Source of the DNA: Coniella vitis
Taxonomy: Eukaryota > Ascomycota > Sordariomycetes > Diaporthales > Schizoparmaceae
Length of the DNA: 64,000 nucleotides
Assembly: GCA_011317545.1 (NCBI GenBank)
Contig: WUJK01000012.1
Location: forward strand, 213,501-277,500
Direction of reading: 5' to 3'
Shown: positions 55,708 to 64,000 of the stretch, in pieces
How positions within the stretch are numbered: position 1 is the stretch's first letter
Layout: the number at the start of each line of letters is the position of its first letter
Notes under the pieces: model-generated
The model's input: the letters and a program-made list of their open reading frames with translations, nothing else
The model's database searches: none
What the model was told of the DNA's origin: nothing
Made by a program: the position numbers and the translations under genes

Positions 55708-57788
55708 TGTGGGATTGACAGGTCAACAACTAAGGCTGAGATCAGGGGTGATAGCGAGACGCGTGGAATTGTGGTTTGCTCGTCTGCTTTGGGCAAGGGG
55801 AGAGATGAAGGATAAGATCAACTGGAAACAGCAAGGCTAAGGGCGAGCACCCAGACCGGAACCTTGACAAGGCCTGCGAGCCGCGGTTTTTAAGTGAGCT
55901 CCAAACCACATCGTTGTCGTCACGACTTTGATCGATTGCGTTTAGACGTACCTCCTTGTTCCTCTTGTCCTCGTGCGAAACTCCACCAGGCTGGAGGAGG
56001 TACTTGGGAAAGACATCATCGATATAGCTTTTACACCCGGGCGGGTGGCCCTATACGGACACGCCCTCTTCCGTTGCGAGCAGTGCGAAGAAAAGGTACG
56101 GACTAGGCACATCTGGAGTGCATGGGTTCAGCATTTCCGGATTCCCTGGAGTTCGAAGATCCTGCGGCCCTATTCTGCAAGCACTCTGGCACTGTCATTC
56201 CAAGAAGAGACCGTCCCGTCTTTGCTTTCGTTGGTGCAAGATCGTTCTTTGTACAAGGGCAGGGCACGCACAAGAACACAGCAAATGATCCTGGTCTTCA
56301 CGTACTCATGCGGTCAGCATATGAGGTTGTGGACATGGATATGATGCCTCGTGTCCGTTGTTCGGCGAGGCACCTGGAGCCCTGTGCGGATTTGATTCGT
56401 CTCCATGAAACGACTCCCTCCATGCTCTGCCCAGGAGGAAGGCCACAAAGGCGGTTGGGGGTCGGCCGCTGCGACATATACACCATACAAAGTATCGACT
56501 TTTGCGACTTTCCCATGGGGGCCCACACTTCACCCGGACGGGATGTGCCCAGATCGAAAAGGTTGTCGAGACCCCTCTTCCAGAATGCACGGGCGCCAGC
56601 AGCGGGACAACGAAAACGTGGAGCCGGCTGCGGTCCGCATTCAGTGATCTTGGAGGGGGGGCGTGTCTCTTTGTTAGCTGCCAAAGTCAATGACAACCGC
56701 TGGATTGGCACAGAATGACTTCTCCCACCATCGGCTGCGCGTCACATGGAAAATCCGGGGGACGGCCCGTGAAAAACTATGCCGCACCTCTGCGATTGAA
56801 TTTTTTGTTCGTCTGCGCCTAATGACTACAGTCCTTGCCTCGCCCCCCCCCCCCAAATTGACATTGTGTTTTGTACCATCGAAGGGCAGAAGCCAAGCCG
56901 ACCCAGCGGCAAGCCACAGGCCTTCCCTCTGCCTCTCTCCCACTTTCTGGGAGCGATGTTTATTGCTACCAAAGTGGTGACGAGGACATGACGCATGAGG
57001 CTTTTACCCATTTGCAAAAAGAAGAGAACAGCGAGCTTCATCTGGGAGACATCCCATGTCACGGGATCTCGCGTCAACGGGCGTCAAACGGGGGTGCTCC
57101 CTGCCTAGAGCCATTGCAGGTCCAAAGTCGATGACAGCAAGATGGGTATTTGAGTCCCCAGTCTTATTTCTCCCTCTTGCTCTTTTCACACCAAGGACAG
57201 TGTGCATGGAGCTTCTCTTTTGATCATTTCCCCCTCTTTTGTGGAAGGCCTCTTTATTGTTTTTGGTTTTTCCCATGTATTGATGTGGTGATCATCGTCG
57301 GTCGATTCCAATAAAGAAAACCAAAGTACTTATTGACGGGTCTCGGGTGGTACCTCGAGCTCGTATTTGGGCAAAGTGAGCGGAATCGTTGCAGACACTC
57401 TTGGTCCAGGAGCTGTTCCTCGGTGTGGTAGTCGCCGAGTCTGGTGTCTTTCTTGAGACTCTCGCGTCTTTGCTCGCCCTTTGTTCTCTGAGATTCTTCG
57501 ATCTGCGCGTGTGAGACTGGTGGAAATCGTTGTTGATCTTGATCCACCGTGACCAGTCCATCGGGATCTTCGTCGTGGCTCTTGGTAGGTATCCAGACGG
57601 CCCCCGAGGACGGGTAGCGAGGAGCAACGCAGTCCCCGCAGGGTGTGCCAACCATAAGCGTCCATAGCACACGATTGTTGTGTTGCTTCTCGGTCGTTTT
57701 CATTCCATACATTCTGTACACTCTTCGTTCTTGGTTTCGTCTTGATTGGGTTGGGGGATTATTCGATTATACCATACCGCTTTGCAAG
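55708..57788. promoter_or_regulatory. 2.1-kb divergent promoter region, cyclase / O-methyltransferase
   Basis: Shared upstream DNA of the two pathway genes, so they are probably co-regulated. C12 lies at 56843-56854. An open frame of about 155 codons on the minus strand (57254-57721) has no recognisable domain and overlaps the likely O-methyltransferase leader, so it was not called. The end near the O-methyltransferase is pyrimidine-rich, as is usual for fungal leaders. Confidence 0.45.
56843..56854 (+). repeat. C12 homopolymer
   Basis: Twelve consecutive C in the divergent promoter between the cyclase and the O-methyltransferase. Confidence 0.9.
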
Positions 57789-58941
57789 ATGAGCACCTTG
57801 GGGACCTTTACAGGCCAGGCTTACCAAGCCCAGGAGGAGAAATACGTAAGATCGCCCTGGTCTTCTCGCGTTTGTTCTGCACAAAAGCCATGAAATGCAT
57901 CACAATCAGATGGCAGTCACCCCTTGTTTGAGTCCTGGCACCGTGCTGACAATGAAGCCACATCTGCGCAATCACACATCAACAGTTTGACGATGGCCGT
58001 GAAATCGCGCTCCTCCACTTCATCTACAACCACCCCAAGCTCTCGGAGATGCGCGGGCACCCCGACAAGGTCATTGCGGCCATCGACGAGTACGGCAAAA
58101 CGCACAAATACCTCATGAACATTGGCGAATTCAAGTCGGGGATCGTCACGCAGCTCATCGCCGACGTCAAGCCCCAAGTCATGGTTGAGCTCGGCGGCTA
58201 CGTCGGCTACTCTGCCATTGTGTTTGGCGCGGCGTTGCGGGCTGCAGGTGGTCAAAAGTACTACAGTCTCGAGTATAACCCCGAATTCGGTGCCGTCATT
58301 GCCAGTCTGGTAGACCTTGCGGGATTGCGGGATGTGGTCAAGGTGGAAATCGGGGCGAGTAGCGCGTCGTTGCAGCGGTTATATGCGGATGGGACGTTGA
58401 AAGGGGGCATTGATTTGTTGTTTCTGGATCATTTGAAGCCGCTGTATGTGCAGGACTTGAAGCTGTGTGAGGAGTTGGGCATGGTGAGGACGGGGTCGGT
58501 GTTGGCTGCTGACAATGGTAAGCGTGTCTCGAGTCGAGTGGTTGACGCTGCTAACTCTGTGAGGCAGTGGTCAAGCCTGGCAACCCGCCATATCTCAAAT
58601 ACGTGAGAAGCACGGTGCAAGAGAAGCGCGGCCAGTATCGCCAGGCGGCGTCGTCGTCATCTGGCGCGGACCCTCAGTCGCTGCCCGATCGGAGCAATGG
58701 GCACACTGATCCTACGTTCAAGATCAACGACAAGGGCGAGATCACCGAGCCAACGCTGCTTGGGAATCCCAACTTGGTGTACGACAGCAAGTTTGTGGAA
58801 GGGTGGGAGCCGAGTGGTGTTCCGGTAAGTTGGTGCCTTCCGTGATGCTGGAGAAATGCTCGAGTGTGTGCTTTGCGACTGACGCTATGGTGACAGGACG
58901 CTGTCGAGATCACAACGTGTACTGGCGTGGAGGGATCCTGA
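57789..58941 (+). CDS. SAM-dependent O-methyltransferase (COMT-type, MysB-like)
   Basis: Exons 57789-57845, 57986-58517, 58568-58824 and 58897-58941 give 296 residues, in phase throughout. This is the catechol-O-methyltransferase fold: VMVELGGYVGYSAIVF is the SAM motif I, YYSLEYNPEFGAVIASLVDLAGL the acidic ribose-binding strand, and DLLFLDHLKPLYVQDLKLCEELGMVRTGSVLAADN carries the metal-binding Asp residues. In the mycosporine pathway this enzyme methylates desmethyl-4-deoxygadusol to 4-deoxygadusol. It is divergent from the cyclase and lies 0.5 kb before the reductase-like gene on the same strand. A variable Ser/Asp-rich stretch is encoded in exon 3. It is cytosolic. Confidence 0.9.
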
Positions 58942-59463
58942 AGATTCTCGTCTGCTAGGTTTGAGAGCATCACCTAGGTAGGCAAATGGCTGTGCATCGA
59001 TAGAAAGCCACCAAGGACTACAACTCTCGTGTTCTCGTCGCCTTCAGCGTGTGCTCATGGCTGTGAAGGTTGTGGCCTTGTTCATCGTGACCACCCCATC
59101 ATCTACGTACGCCCTCTGGAAGGGACGACGCAGGTTGGCAGCGCTCTCCTGACACTCCAGATGGCCCACGACAGGAGCCCCGAGTCGGCACTTCCTTTGC
59201 TTGCTTCTACCACTGCATAATCGCGTGCGAGTGCCTGTTTGCAAAGCAGGCTGGTGTTGTTTTCGTGCGCATGCTCTCCGATTCTTATCCGTACTCCTTC
59301 GATATCTGCTCCTCACACCCCGCCGCCACAGCCTGCATAGTGCCACCCTCTCTCCCCCAGCAGTATACATCGGTATCCTAGCGAGTATCCTTTCTCTCAG
59401 AATTTTAGTACTTGACAGGTTCAGCCCATCTTTTGATCGATTCAACTCTCCAAGCGCTTCGAC
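58942..59463. promoter_or_regulatory. promoter region of the reductase-like gene
   Basis: About 520 bp between the O-methyltransferase stop and the reductase ATG, C/T-rich on the plus strand near the ATG (59,285-59,400). No supported gene. Confidence 0.4.
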
Positions 59464-60891
59464 ATGTCCGCCGACATGTCTCTAGTCGACCAGGCATTGC
59501 AGGCCACACCACACACACAACCCGTCCTCATTCTTCTGACCGGCGTGACAGGCTTCCTCGGCAAGGTCGTTCTCGAAGAGCTCGTGAGACGCCGCATCGA
59601 TGGGACGCTCCACTTTGAAAATCTCATTGTCCTGATCCGATCATCCGGCGGAAAGCTGCCCTCGGAGCGGTTCTACGACAAGGTGGTCCAGTCGCCATGC
59701 TTCAAGGAGCTGCCGCACCACTGGCACCAGGACATTGTCGTCGTCTCGGGCGACCTGATGGATCCCGACTGTGGAGTGAGCTCGGACACCCTGGCCACGC
59801 TCTCGCAGAGGATCACGCACATCATCCACTGCGCCGGCTGCGTTGCCTTCGAGACGCCCCTCAACATCCTGCTGGCTGAGAACGTGGCCACCAGCGCCAA
59901 CATCCTCCGACTCGCACAGCAATGCGCCAATCTTCAAAGACTCGTCCTGACATCCACTGCCTACGTGACGCCTCACACCAACGAGCCGATCTAGGAGCGG
60001 TTGGTGGTTTTGCCGAGACCTGCCGATGTCATTCTCAACGACCTGCACGAGGGACGACGAGACGCCGCTCAAGTACTCGCAGAGACGGGCCACCCAAACA
60101 AGTACACACTGGCAAAGTGTTTGGCCGAGCACGTTGTTGTGCAAGAGATGGGCGATACGCCAGTGACCATTGTCCGTCCCAGCATCATTTCCGCAAGCTT
60201 GCAGTACCCCTTCCCCGGCTGGATTGATAGCTTTGCTGCGCTGGCCGCCCCTGTCTCTGCCTTTGCGCTGGGCGGCCTCAAGGTGCTCCACGGAGACCCC
60301 AATGTTGTTCTTGATGTCGTGCCAGTCGACGAGGTGGCCAAGTGCCTCATTGAGGAGGCACTCGGTCTGGCCCAGTATGGGAGCTACGATCTGAAGAACA
60401 TGAACGACAAGGCCAAGATTGTACACTGTGTCTCGACGACAGCCAGCGGTCCGAGCACGTGGAACATGGTATACGAAACGGTCAAGTACTTTGAGCAGGC
60501 CGAGAACACTGTTCTGCACAAGCCCAGGGGCTGTTATGTCGGTCAAGACGACCGCTGGTTCTACTTCTACGAATTCTTTTTCCAGTACCTGCCCATCAGG
60601 TTTGCTGAACTGTCGGCTCTCATGCGGCTGGACTGGAAGGGCGCAGCGAGGGCCCGCAAGACAATCATTCGCTTGCAGCAGATTGACTTGCATTTTCGCT
60701 TTTTCATGGAACACACGTACGACTATCGCTGTGAGACCCCGGTACTCGGCCGTGACTTTGACAAGCTTCGATATTTCCAGATTGTACTGCAAGGGTTGAG
60801 GGAGAACTTGCTCGTGCCCTTGGTGGCAAAGATGCAGCAGCAACAGGCCATGAGTGGCCAGAAGACAGAAGAGATGGCTGAGGCTGAATAG
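59464..60891 (+). CDS. fatty acyl-CoA reductase-like (NAD-binding_4 + FAR_C), interrupted by in-frame TAG
   Basis: One open frame of 475 codons apart from a single TAG at 59992-59994 (codon 177). The N-terminal half has the extended-SDR motif TGVTGFLGK at about residues 26-34 and LTSTAYVTPHTNEP before the stop. After the stop comes HPNKYTLAKCLAEHVV (the YxxxK catalytic pair) and VTIVRPSIISAS. The C-terminal part has the FAR_C-like region around WKGAARARKTIIRLQQIDLHFRFF. Both halves are otherwise undamaged, so the lesion is recent, a sequencing error, or a rare readthrough. No intron of normal length can remove it. FARs reduce activated acyl groups to alcohols with NADPH. Beside mycosporine genes, a role in making an amino-alcohol side chain is a hypothesis. 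An ordinary fatty-alcohol role is equally possible. Confidence 0.8.
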
Positions 60892-61457
60892 GGGATTAAG
60901 ATGAATGGGTGGAAAGGACGCGGGTATCGATCTGGTCGGGGAGAATGGTAGAGGGATGTTCAGTTGTAACACTGCAGCCTGGCCACATTGTAATTGTAAT
61001 GCTGGCGGCTGTAGAGTTGAGCCTTCACCTAAGACTCATCAAAAGCCACACCTAGAGAGATAGCTAAGGCAAATACTAGGCTATACGGCCCCGTTCATCT
61101 TTTTGGGCTGCGCACATGATCTGGTTGGTCTTCTTGTCTCTAAGCCGTCTGTCAAGTCAGTGTCGCTATATCAAGTTACACTGCGGATCCCAAGCAATCA
61201 CAAACGACCAAGTCGACAGATGTCCGGATTCGAGAAAGATGAGTTGCGTCCTTCGTCCTCCATGCTGCTGGTCGAAAGCCAGATTCTGTTGAGATTGCCC
61301 AAGACATGATGTCTCAGCTGTCACTCACGCTGTGATCGGATCCTCCCCTCTACAATCCATTCACCTCCTTCTCTCAAAATTTTGTCATTCCCGAGTCAAT
61401 TGCCATAGAGACCTCTTCTCCATCTCCCTTTCCTAAAGCACCCTTTCCGTCTCTCCA
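60892..61457. other. intergenic spacer, convergent 3' ends
   Basis: About 565 bp between the reductase-like gene (plus) and the small protein gene (minus). C/T-rich near 61,360-61,460. No supported gene. Confidence 0.45.
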
Positions 61458-61952
61458 TCATATAACCCTAAACATATTCGCCTTGACCCCGCGCTTCAGC
61501 CCTTCTGCTCTGCCATTCTCATACTCGACCCCCGCTGAGCCGCCTTCACCAGCCAGACCTTCCATTTTGAGACGGAGTTCCTCGTCTAATTGGGCCATTG
61601 TCTTTTTTGTTGGTGGTTGTGGTTGTGGTGGTGAGTTTTGGGATGCTGAGGCTGAGGCTGGGCCTGAGGCGGAGGCTTGGGTTGTGCCAGACGGGGATGT
61701 CGTCTGTTGTTGCCCCGTTGGACGACTAGATGCTAAAGAAGTTGTCGTTTTCGTTGTAGTTGTTCTCGTTGTTGGCTGTGAAGATAATAGTGCACGTGAA
61801 CCACCGTCTCTGCGCACAGTACACGGTGGTGACTCTGCGCGTCCCCGTTGACAGCTTTGCATCCGGAGTTTCCAGGGCGCCCGGGCCATCATCATCACCC
61901 TAGGAATCAGAGGAATCGCAGGAGGATATTTGACAGCAGAGGAGGAGCGCAT
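61458..61952 (-). CDS. small conserved-looking fungal protein (164 aa)
   Basis: Single-exon frame of 164 residues. The N-terminal part is basic, with a Met-rich stretch (RVMMMARAPWKLRM). The middle is low-complexity Thr/Ser/Gln/Pro. The last 45 residues look conserved and compact: TMAQLDEELRLKMEGLAGEGG and YENGRAEGLKRGVKANMFRVI, a pattern I associate with small uncharacterised ascomycete proteins of unknown function. The basic N-terminus could be a mitochondrial presequence, which is inference. The start is ATG 61950-61952; an internal Met could be used instead. Antisense frames here are shadows. Confidence 0.6.
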   Translation of the reverse strand: MRSSSAVKYPPAIPLIPRVMMMARAPWKLRMQSCQRGRAESPPCTVRRDGGSRALLSSQPTTRTTTTKTTTSLASSRPTGQQQTTSPSGTTQASASGPASASASQNSPPQPQPPTKKTMAQLDEELRLKMEGLAGEGGSAGVEYENGRAEGLKRGVKANMFRVI

Positions 61953-62755
61953 TTTTTTGTGAAGAGAGAGAGAGACTTTGGGATATTGATTTTGTTTATG
62001 GGATTTTCTTTAAAAAGAAAATCAATAAATTAAAAAACGGGAAAACAAAGAAGGATGGGAGGGATGAGAGGGATGAGAGGGGGAAAGTGTGGATAAGTTC
62101 TTGGTTTCTGGATAGGTGTAGTGTATATGAGAAAGAAAAAAAGGGCAAGGAATAAGTAAAGGGGGGGGGTGATTCTTTGTTGTGTGTTGCTGTGCTGTGC
62201 TGTGTCGTCTTTACGTGATGTCATTTCGCTCTCATCGGTGGCGTTCACTCACTCGCTGTTCAATAGTATATATCCGCAGAGGAAAATATCTTCGACTTAT
62301 ATGAACCCTAACCCTGATCATATGTGATAATATGAACATTCCTCCTCCTTCTCGAAAGTGTCATTTTGTTACGGACGGTTATCAAGATGAACAAGAAATG
62401 AGATGAATTCACATTGAACTATATTGCATAGAACAGTGAATAATCGTTCGCAGGGCTGTTGTGGTTCGATGATATGGACGTTGGGCTCAGATGAATTTGC
62501 AATAAATAGACGGAGAAGGAAAAGAAGAACGAAGAAAAAGAAGATGTTGATACAAGATATCTGGGGGAGATGTGGTCTTGAAGATAACTTGACAATGTTG
62601 GTGGTGCTCATGGTTTATTGAAAAGCACAAAAGGGGCGATATGCGATTGGGAAATTTCCTTCTTGTTTCTTCTCTCCTTCCTCGTTATATTGGAAAGCAT
62701 GGCCGGGTTCGTGATGCAGGGCTTTCCCAAGAAATCAAGTGTTAATAACAAGGTA

Positions 62756-62772
62756 TGTGTGTGTGTGTGTGT
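62756..62772 (+). repeat. (TG)8 dinucleotide repeat
   Basis: Eight TG units in an intergenic region, followed by a degenerate TATGCGTGT. Confidence 0.85.
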
Positions 62773-62961
62773 ATGCGTGTCTAGCCAAGGTAAGGAAGAA
62801 AGAAAGAAAGGAACAGACAGAAAGAGAAAGGAAACGGAGAAGAGGAAGAAGAAATTGGATATGTGCGGGGGAATCAGATACACAAGATGCACACCAATAT
62901 AAACTGTGTTATTTATGCAAGAATAAGGGTATCTCGTTCGTTGACAGTCGCAGTCGTGTGT

Positions 62962-62982
62962 GAAGAAGAAGAAGAAGAAGAA
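62962..62982 (+). repeat. (GAA)7 microsatellite
   Basis: Seven GAA units in an intergenic purine-rich tract. Confidence 0.88.
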
Positions 62983-63276
62983 GACAAGCCACCTATGTAC
63001 ATAGCCTGTGCTAATACTCAACCAAGGCAAAGGAAATGATACACTTCTTTACTTCCTCCCACCTCCTTCCCATGGGGAAAAGGAAAAAAAAAAAAAGAAG
63101 AAGAAGAAACCGAGTAAAGAAGAAGGAACAACAATAGAATCATCCCAACTCTTCCTTCAGTCACACAGTTACTCCCTCATAGAACTACCACTCACAGCTC
63201 CTTGAAAGGGAACTTTTCCAAGCAAAGAAAGCAACCCACCCACCATCCAAATCCAAACATCACCCCCCCACCCCTT

Positions 63277-64000
63277 TCAAATATGCCACAACTCCTCGCT
63301 CTCTCCATGGCCGCTGCGCAGCCGCCGGTTCAGCACAAAATACTGCAGATTCACAAGCAGCGAAAACGCGAGCGCGGTGCCCACGACCGCGCACAGCGAG
63401 GTCCAGCCGTGCGCGAAATAGGGCAGGTCCGAGGCGCGGAAGAGGTTGCTGCCGATGATGCCCGCGAGGTTCGCGCACATGGTCACGGTTGCGAGCGAGA
63501 TGGAGCGCTCTTCGGGGGTTTTGGCGTTGAGGGCTACGAGAGAGGCGTTGATGGGGTCTGTGGTTTGGGGGGAAAAGGGGGGGCAAAAAGGTTTGGTTAG
63601 TAAAACGGGGAGAAGAGCTGGATGGCGGGTTTTTATTCTGGGGGGTTGGAGCCAAGCGGAGGACTTACACCAGCAGGCAGAGAATGCGACCATGAGGATG
63701 AGCAGTGGTAGTCGGACGTGTTTGTCTTCGTCTTTGATGAGTTTGCGGTTGGCAATCTGTTGGAGAGGTTTGAACGGATTAGAAAAGGTTGTCATCGTGA
63801 TGATTGCTGGGTTTCCTCAGTCGGGTTCTTCTGCAGGAAAACTCACCGTGAAAGCTAGAAAGATGCAAAGGCCAATGGTGACCATCAAGCCTCGACGACG
63901 AGTTTTGTCGCTGGAATTTTGTCAGTACAGCAATGCTTGGAACGCAGAGAACAAAAATAGTACTAGACCAAAGACAGAAAGAACATACGCAATATAACCC
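63277..64000 (-). CDS. MFS permease, DAL5 / anion:cation symporter type, C-terminal part
   Basis: Runs off the right edge. Visible exons are 63277-63557, 63669-63756, 63847-63910 and 63989->64000, joined in phase by GT-AG introns. The protein part contains GYIADKTRRRG (MFS motif A-like loop), then LMVTIGLCIFLAFT. The exon 3-4 junction reads WYPINASLVALN, followed by KTPEERSISLATVTMCANLAGIIGSNLFRASDLPYF and a final helix before NRRLRSG. These match the C-terminal half of fungal DAL5-family allantoate/vitamin permeases. Plasma-membrane uptake of an organic anion or vitamin is likely. The N-terminal half with the remaining helices lies outside the window. Confidence 0.85.

Larger units (their letters stand above)
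61953..63276. other. microsatellite-rich intergenic region
   Basis: About 1.3 kb with A/G-rich plus strand, a G8 run near 62,161, telomere-like AACCCTAACCCT near 62,304, (TG)8 at 62756-62772, (GAA)7 at 62962-62982 and A/G tracts at 63,070-63,125. No supported gene. Confidence 0.45.

Noticed and set aside
57254..57721. 155-codon minus-strand frame between cyclase and O-methyltransferase
   Set aside because: No recognisable domain, lies in the expected leader/promoter of the O-methyltransferase, and composition does not stand out.
59962..59991. 30-nt GT...AG segment next to the TAG as a micro-intron
   Set aside because: Far below normal fungal intron length and without branch-site space; removing it would also delete conserved-looking residues.
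59641..60972. 443-codon open frame antisense to the reductase-like gene
   Set aside because: Shadow of the sense frame; the sense translation has SDR and FAR motifs on both sides of the stop.
61465..61475. Telomere-like AACCCTAAAC at the end of the 164-residue protein
   Set aside because: It is simply the complement of the codons for the conserved C-terminal NMFRVI, so coding constraint explains it.
1..64000. CRISPR array, insertion sequence, tRNA or rRNA genes
   Set aside because: No regularly spaced repeats, terminal inverted repeats with transposase, or RNA-gene structures were found on reading both strands by eye.

Overview
The window looks like a chromosomal segment of a filamentous ascomycete (Pezizomycotina). 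Most genes carry short GT-AG introns of about 50-165 bp, several with CTAAC- or CTGAC-like branch sites. Intergenic spacers are long, gene families are typically fungal (highly reducing PKS, BAHD/trichothecene-type acyltransferase, Aur1-like PAP2 protein, NACHT receptor, DAL5-like permease), and short TTAGGG-type tracts occur between genes. I cannot name the species. No tRNA, rRNA, CRISPR array or intact transposon was seen. All splice sites were placed by eye from GT-AG signals, reading phase and conserved motifs.

Region 1 (about 1-21,010) is the right part of a secondary-metabolite cluster: an alpha/beta hydrolase cut by the left edge, a P450, a BAHD-type acyltransferase, a seven-exon highly reducing PKS (KS-AT-DH-MT-ER-KR-ACP, no thioesterase), a secreted-type GMC oxidoreductase divergent from the PKS, and a second P450. 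The PKS would make a reduced chain, the two P450s and the GMC enzyme would oxidise it, and the acyltransferase and hydrolase would release, acylate or hydrolyse it. The methyltransferase SAM motif of the PKS looks damaged. No cluster transcription factor is visible, so the cluster probably continues to the left.

Region 2 (about 21,400-50,900) is mixed: an alpha-glucoside-type sugar transporter, an FAD monooxygenase, a hydrolase-NACHT receptor gene with two apparent frameshifts, a TRI12-like efflux pump, an unrecognised 557-residue protein, an Aur1-like PAP2 membrane protein, a decayed protein-kinase gene, a secreted GH78-like rhamnosidase and a BTB protein. Several long spacers (2.3-2.7 kb) hold nothing I could support.

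Region 3 (about 51,400-60,900) is the most interesting part. An ATP-grasp ligase with hydrophobic segments, a dehydroquinate-synthase-like sugar-phosphate cyclase and a catechol-type O-methyltransferase sit together. This is the enzyme set known for mycosporine (4-deoxygadusol to mycosporine-amino acid) synthesis. Directly beside it is a fatty acyl-CoA reductase-like gene, intact apart from one in-frame TAG. Fungal mycosporines often carry amino-alcohol side chains, so this reductase is a candidate for a fourth, reductive step. In this copy the step may be lost.

Region 4 (about 61,400-64,000) holds a small conserved-looking fungal protein, a microsatellite-rich spacer and the C-terminal part of a DAL5-like MFS permease that runs off the right edge.
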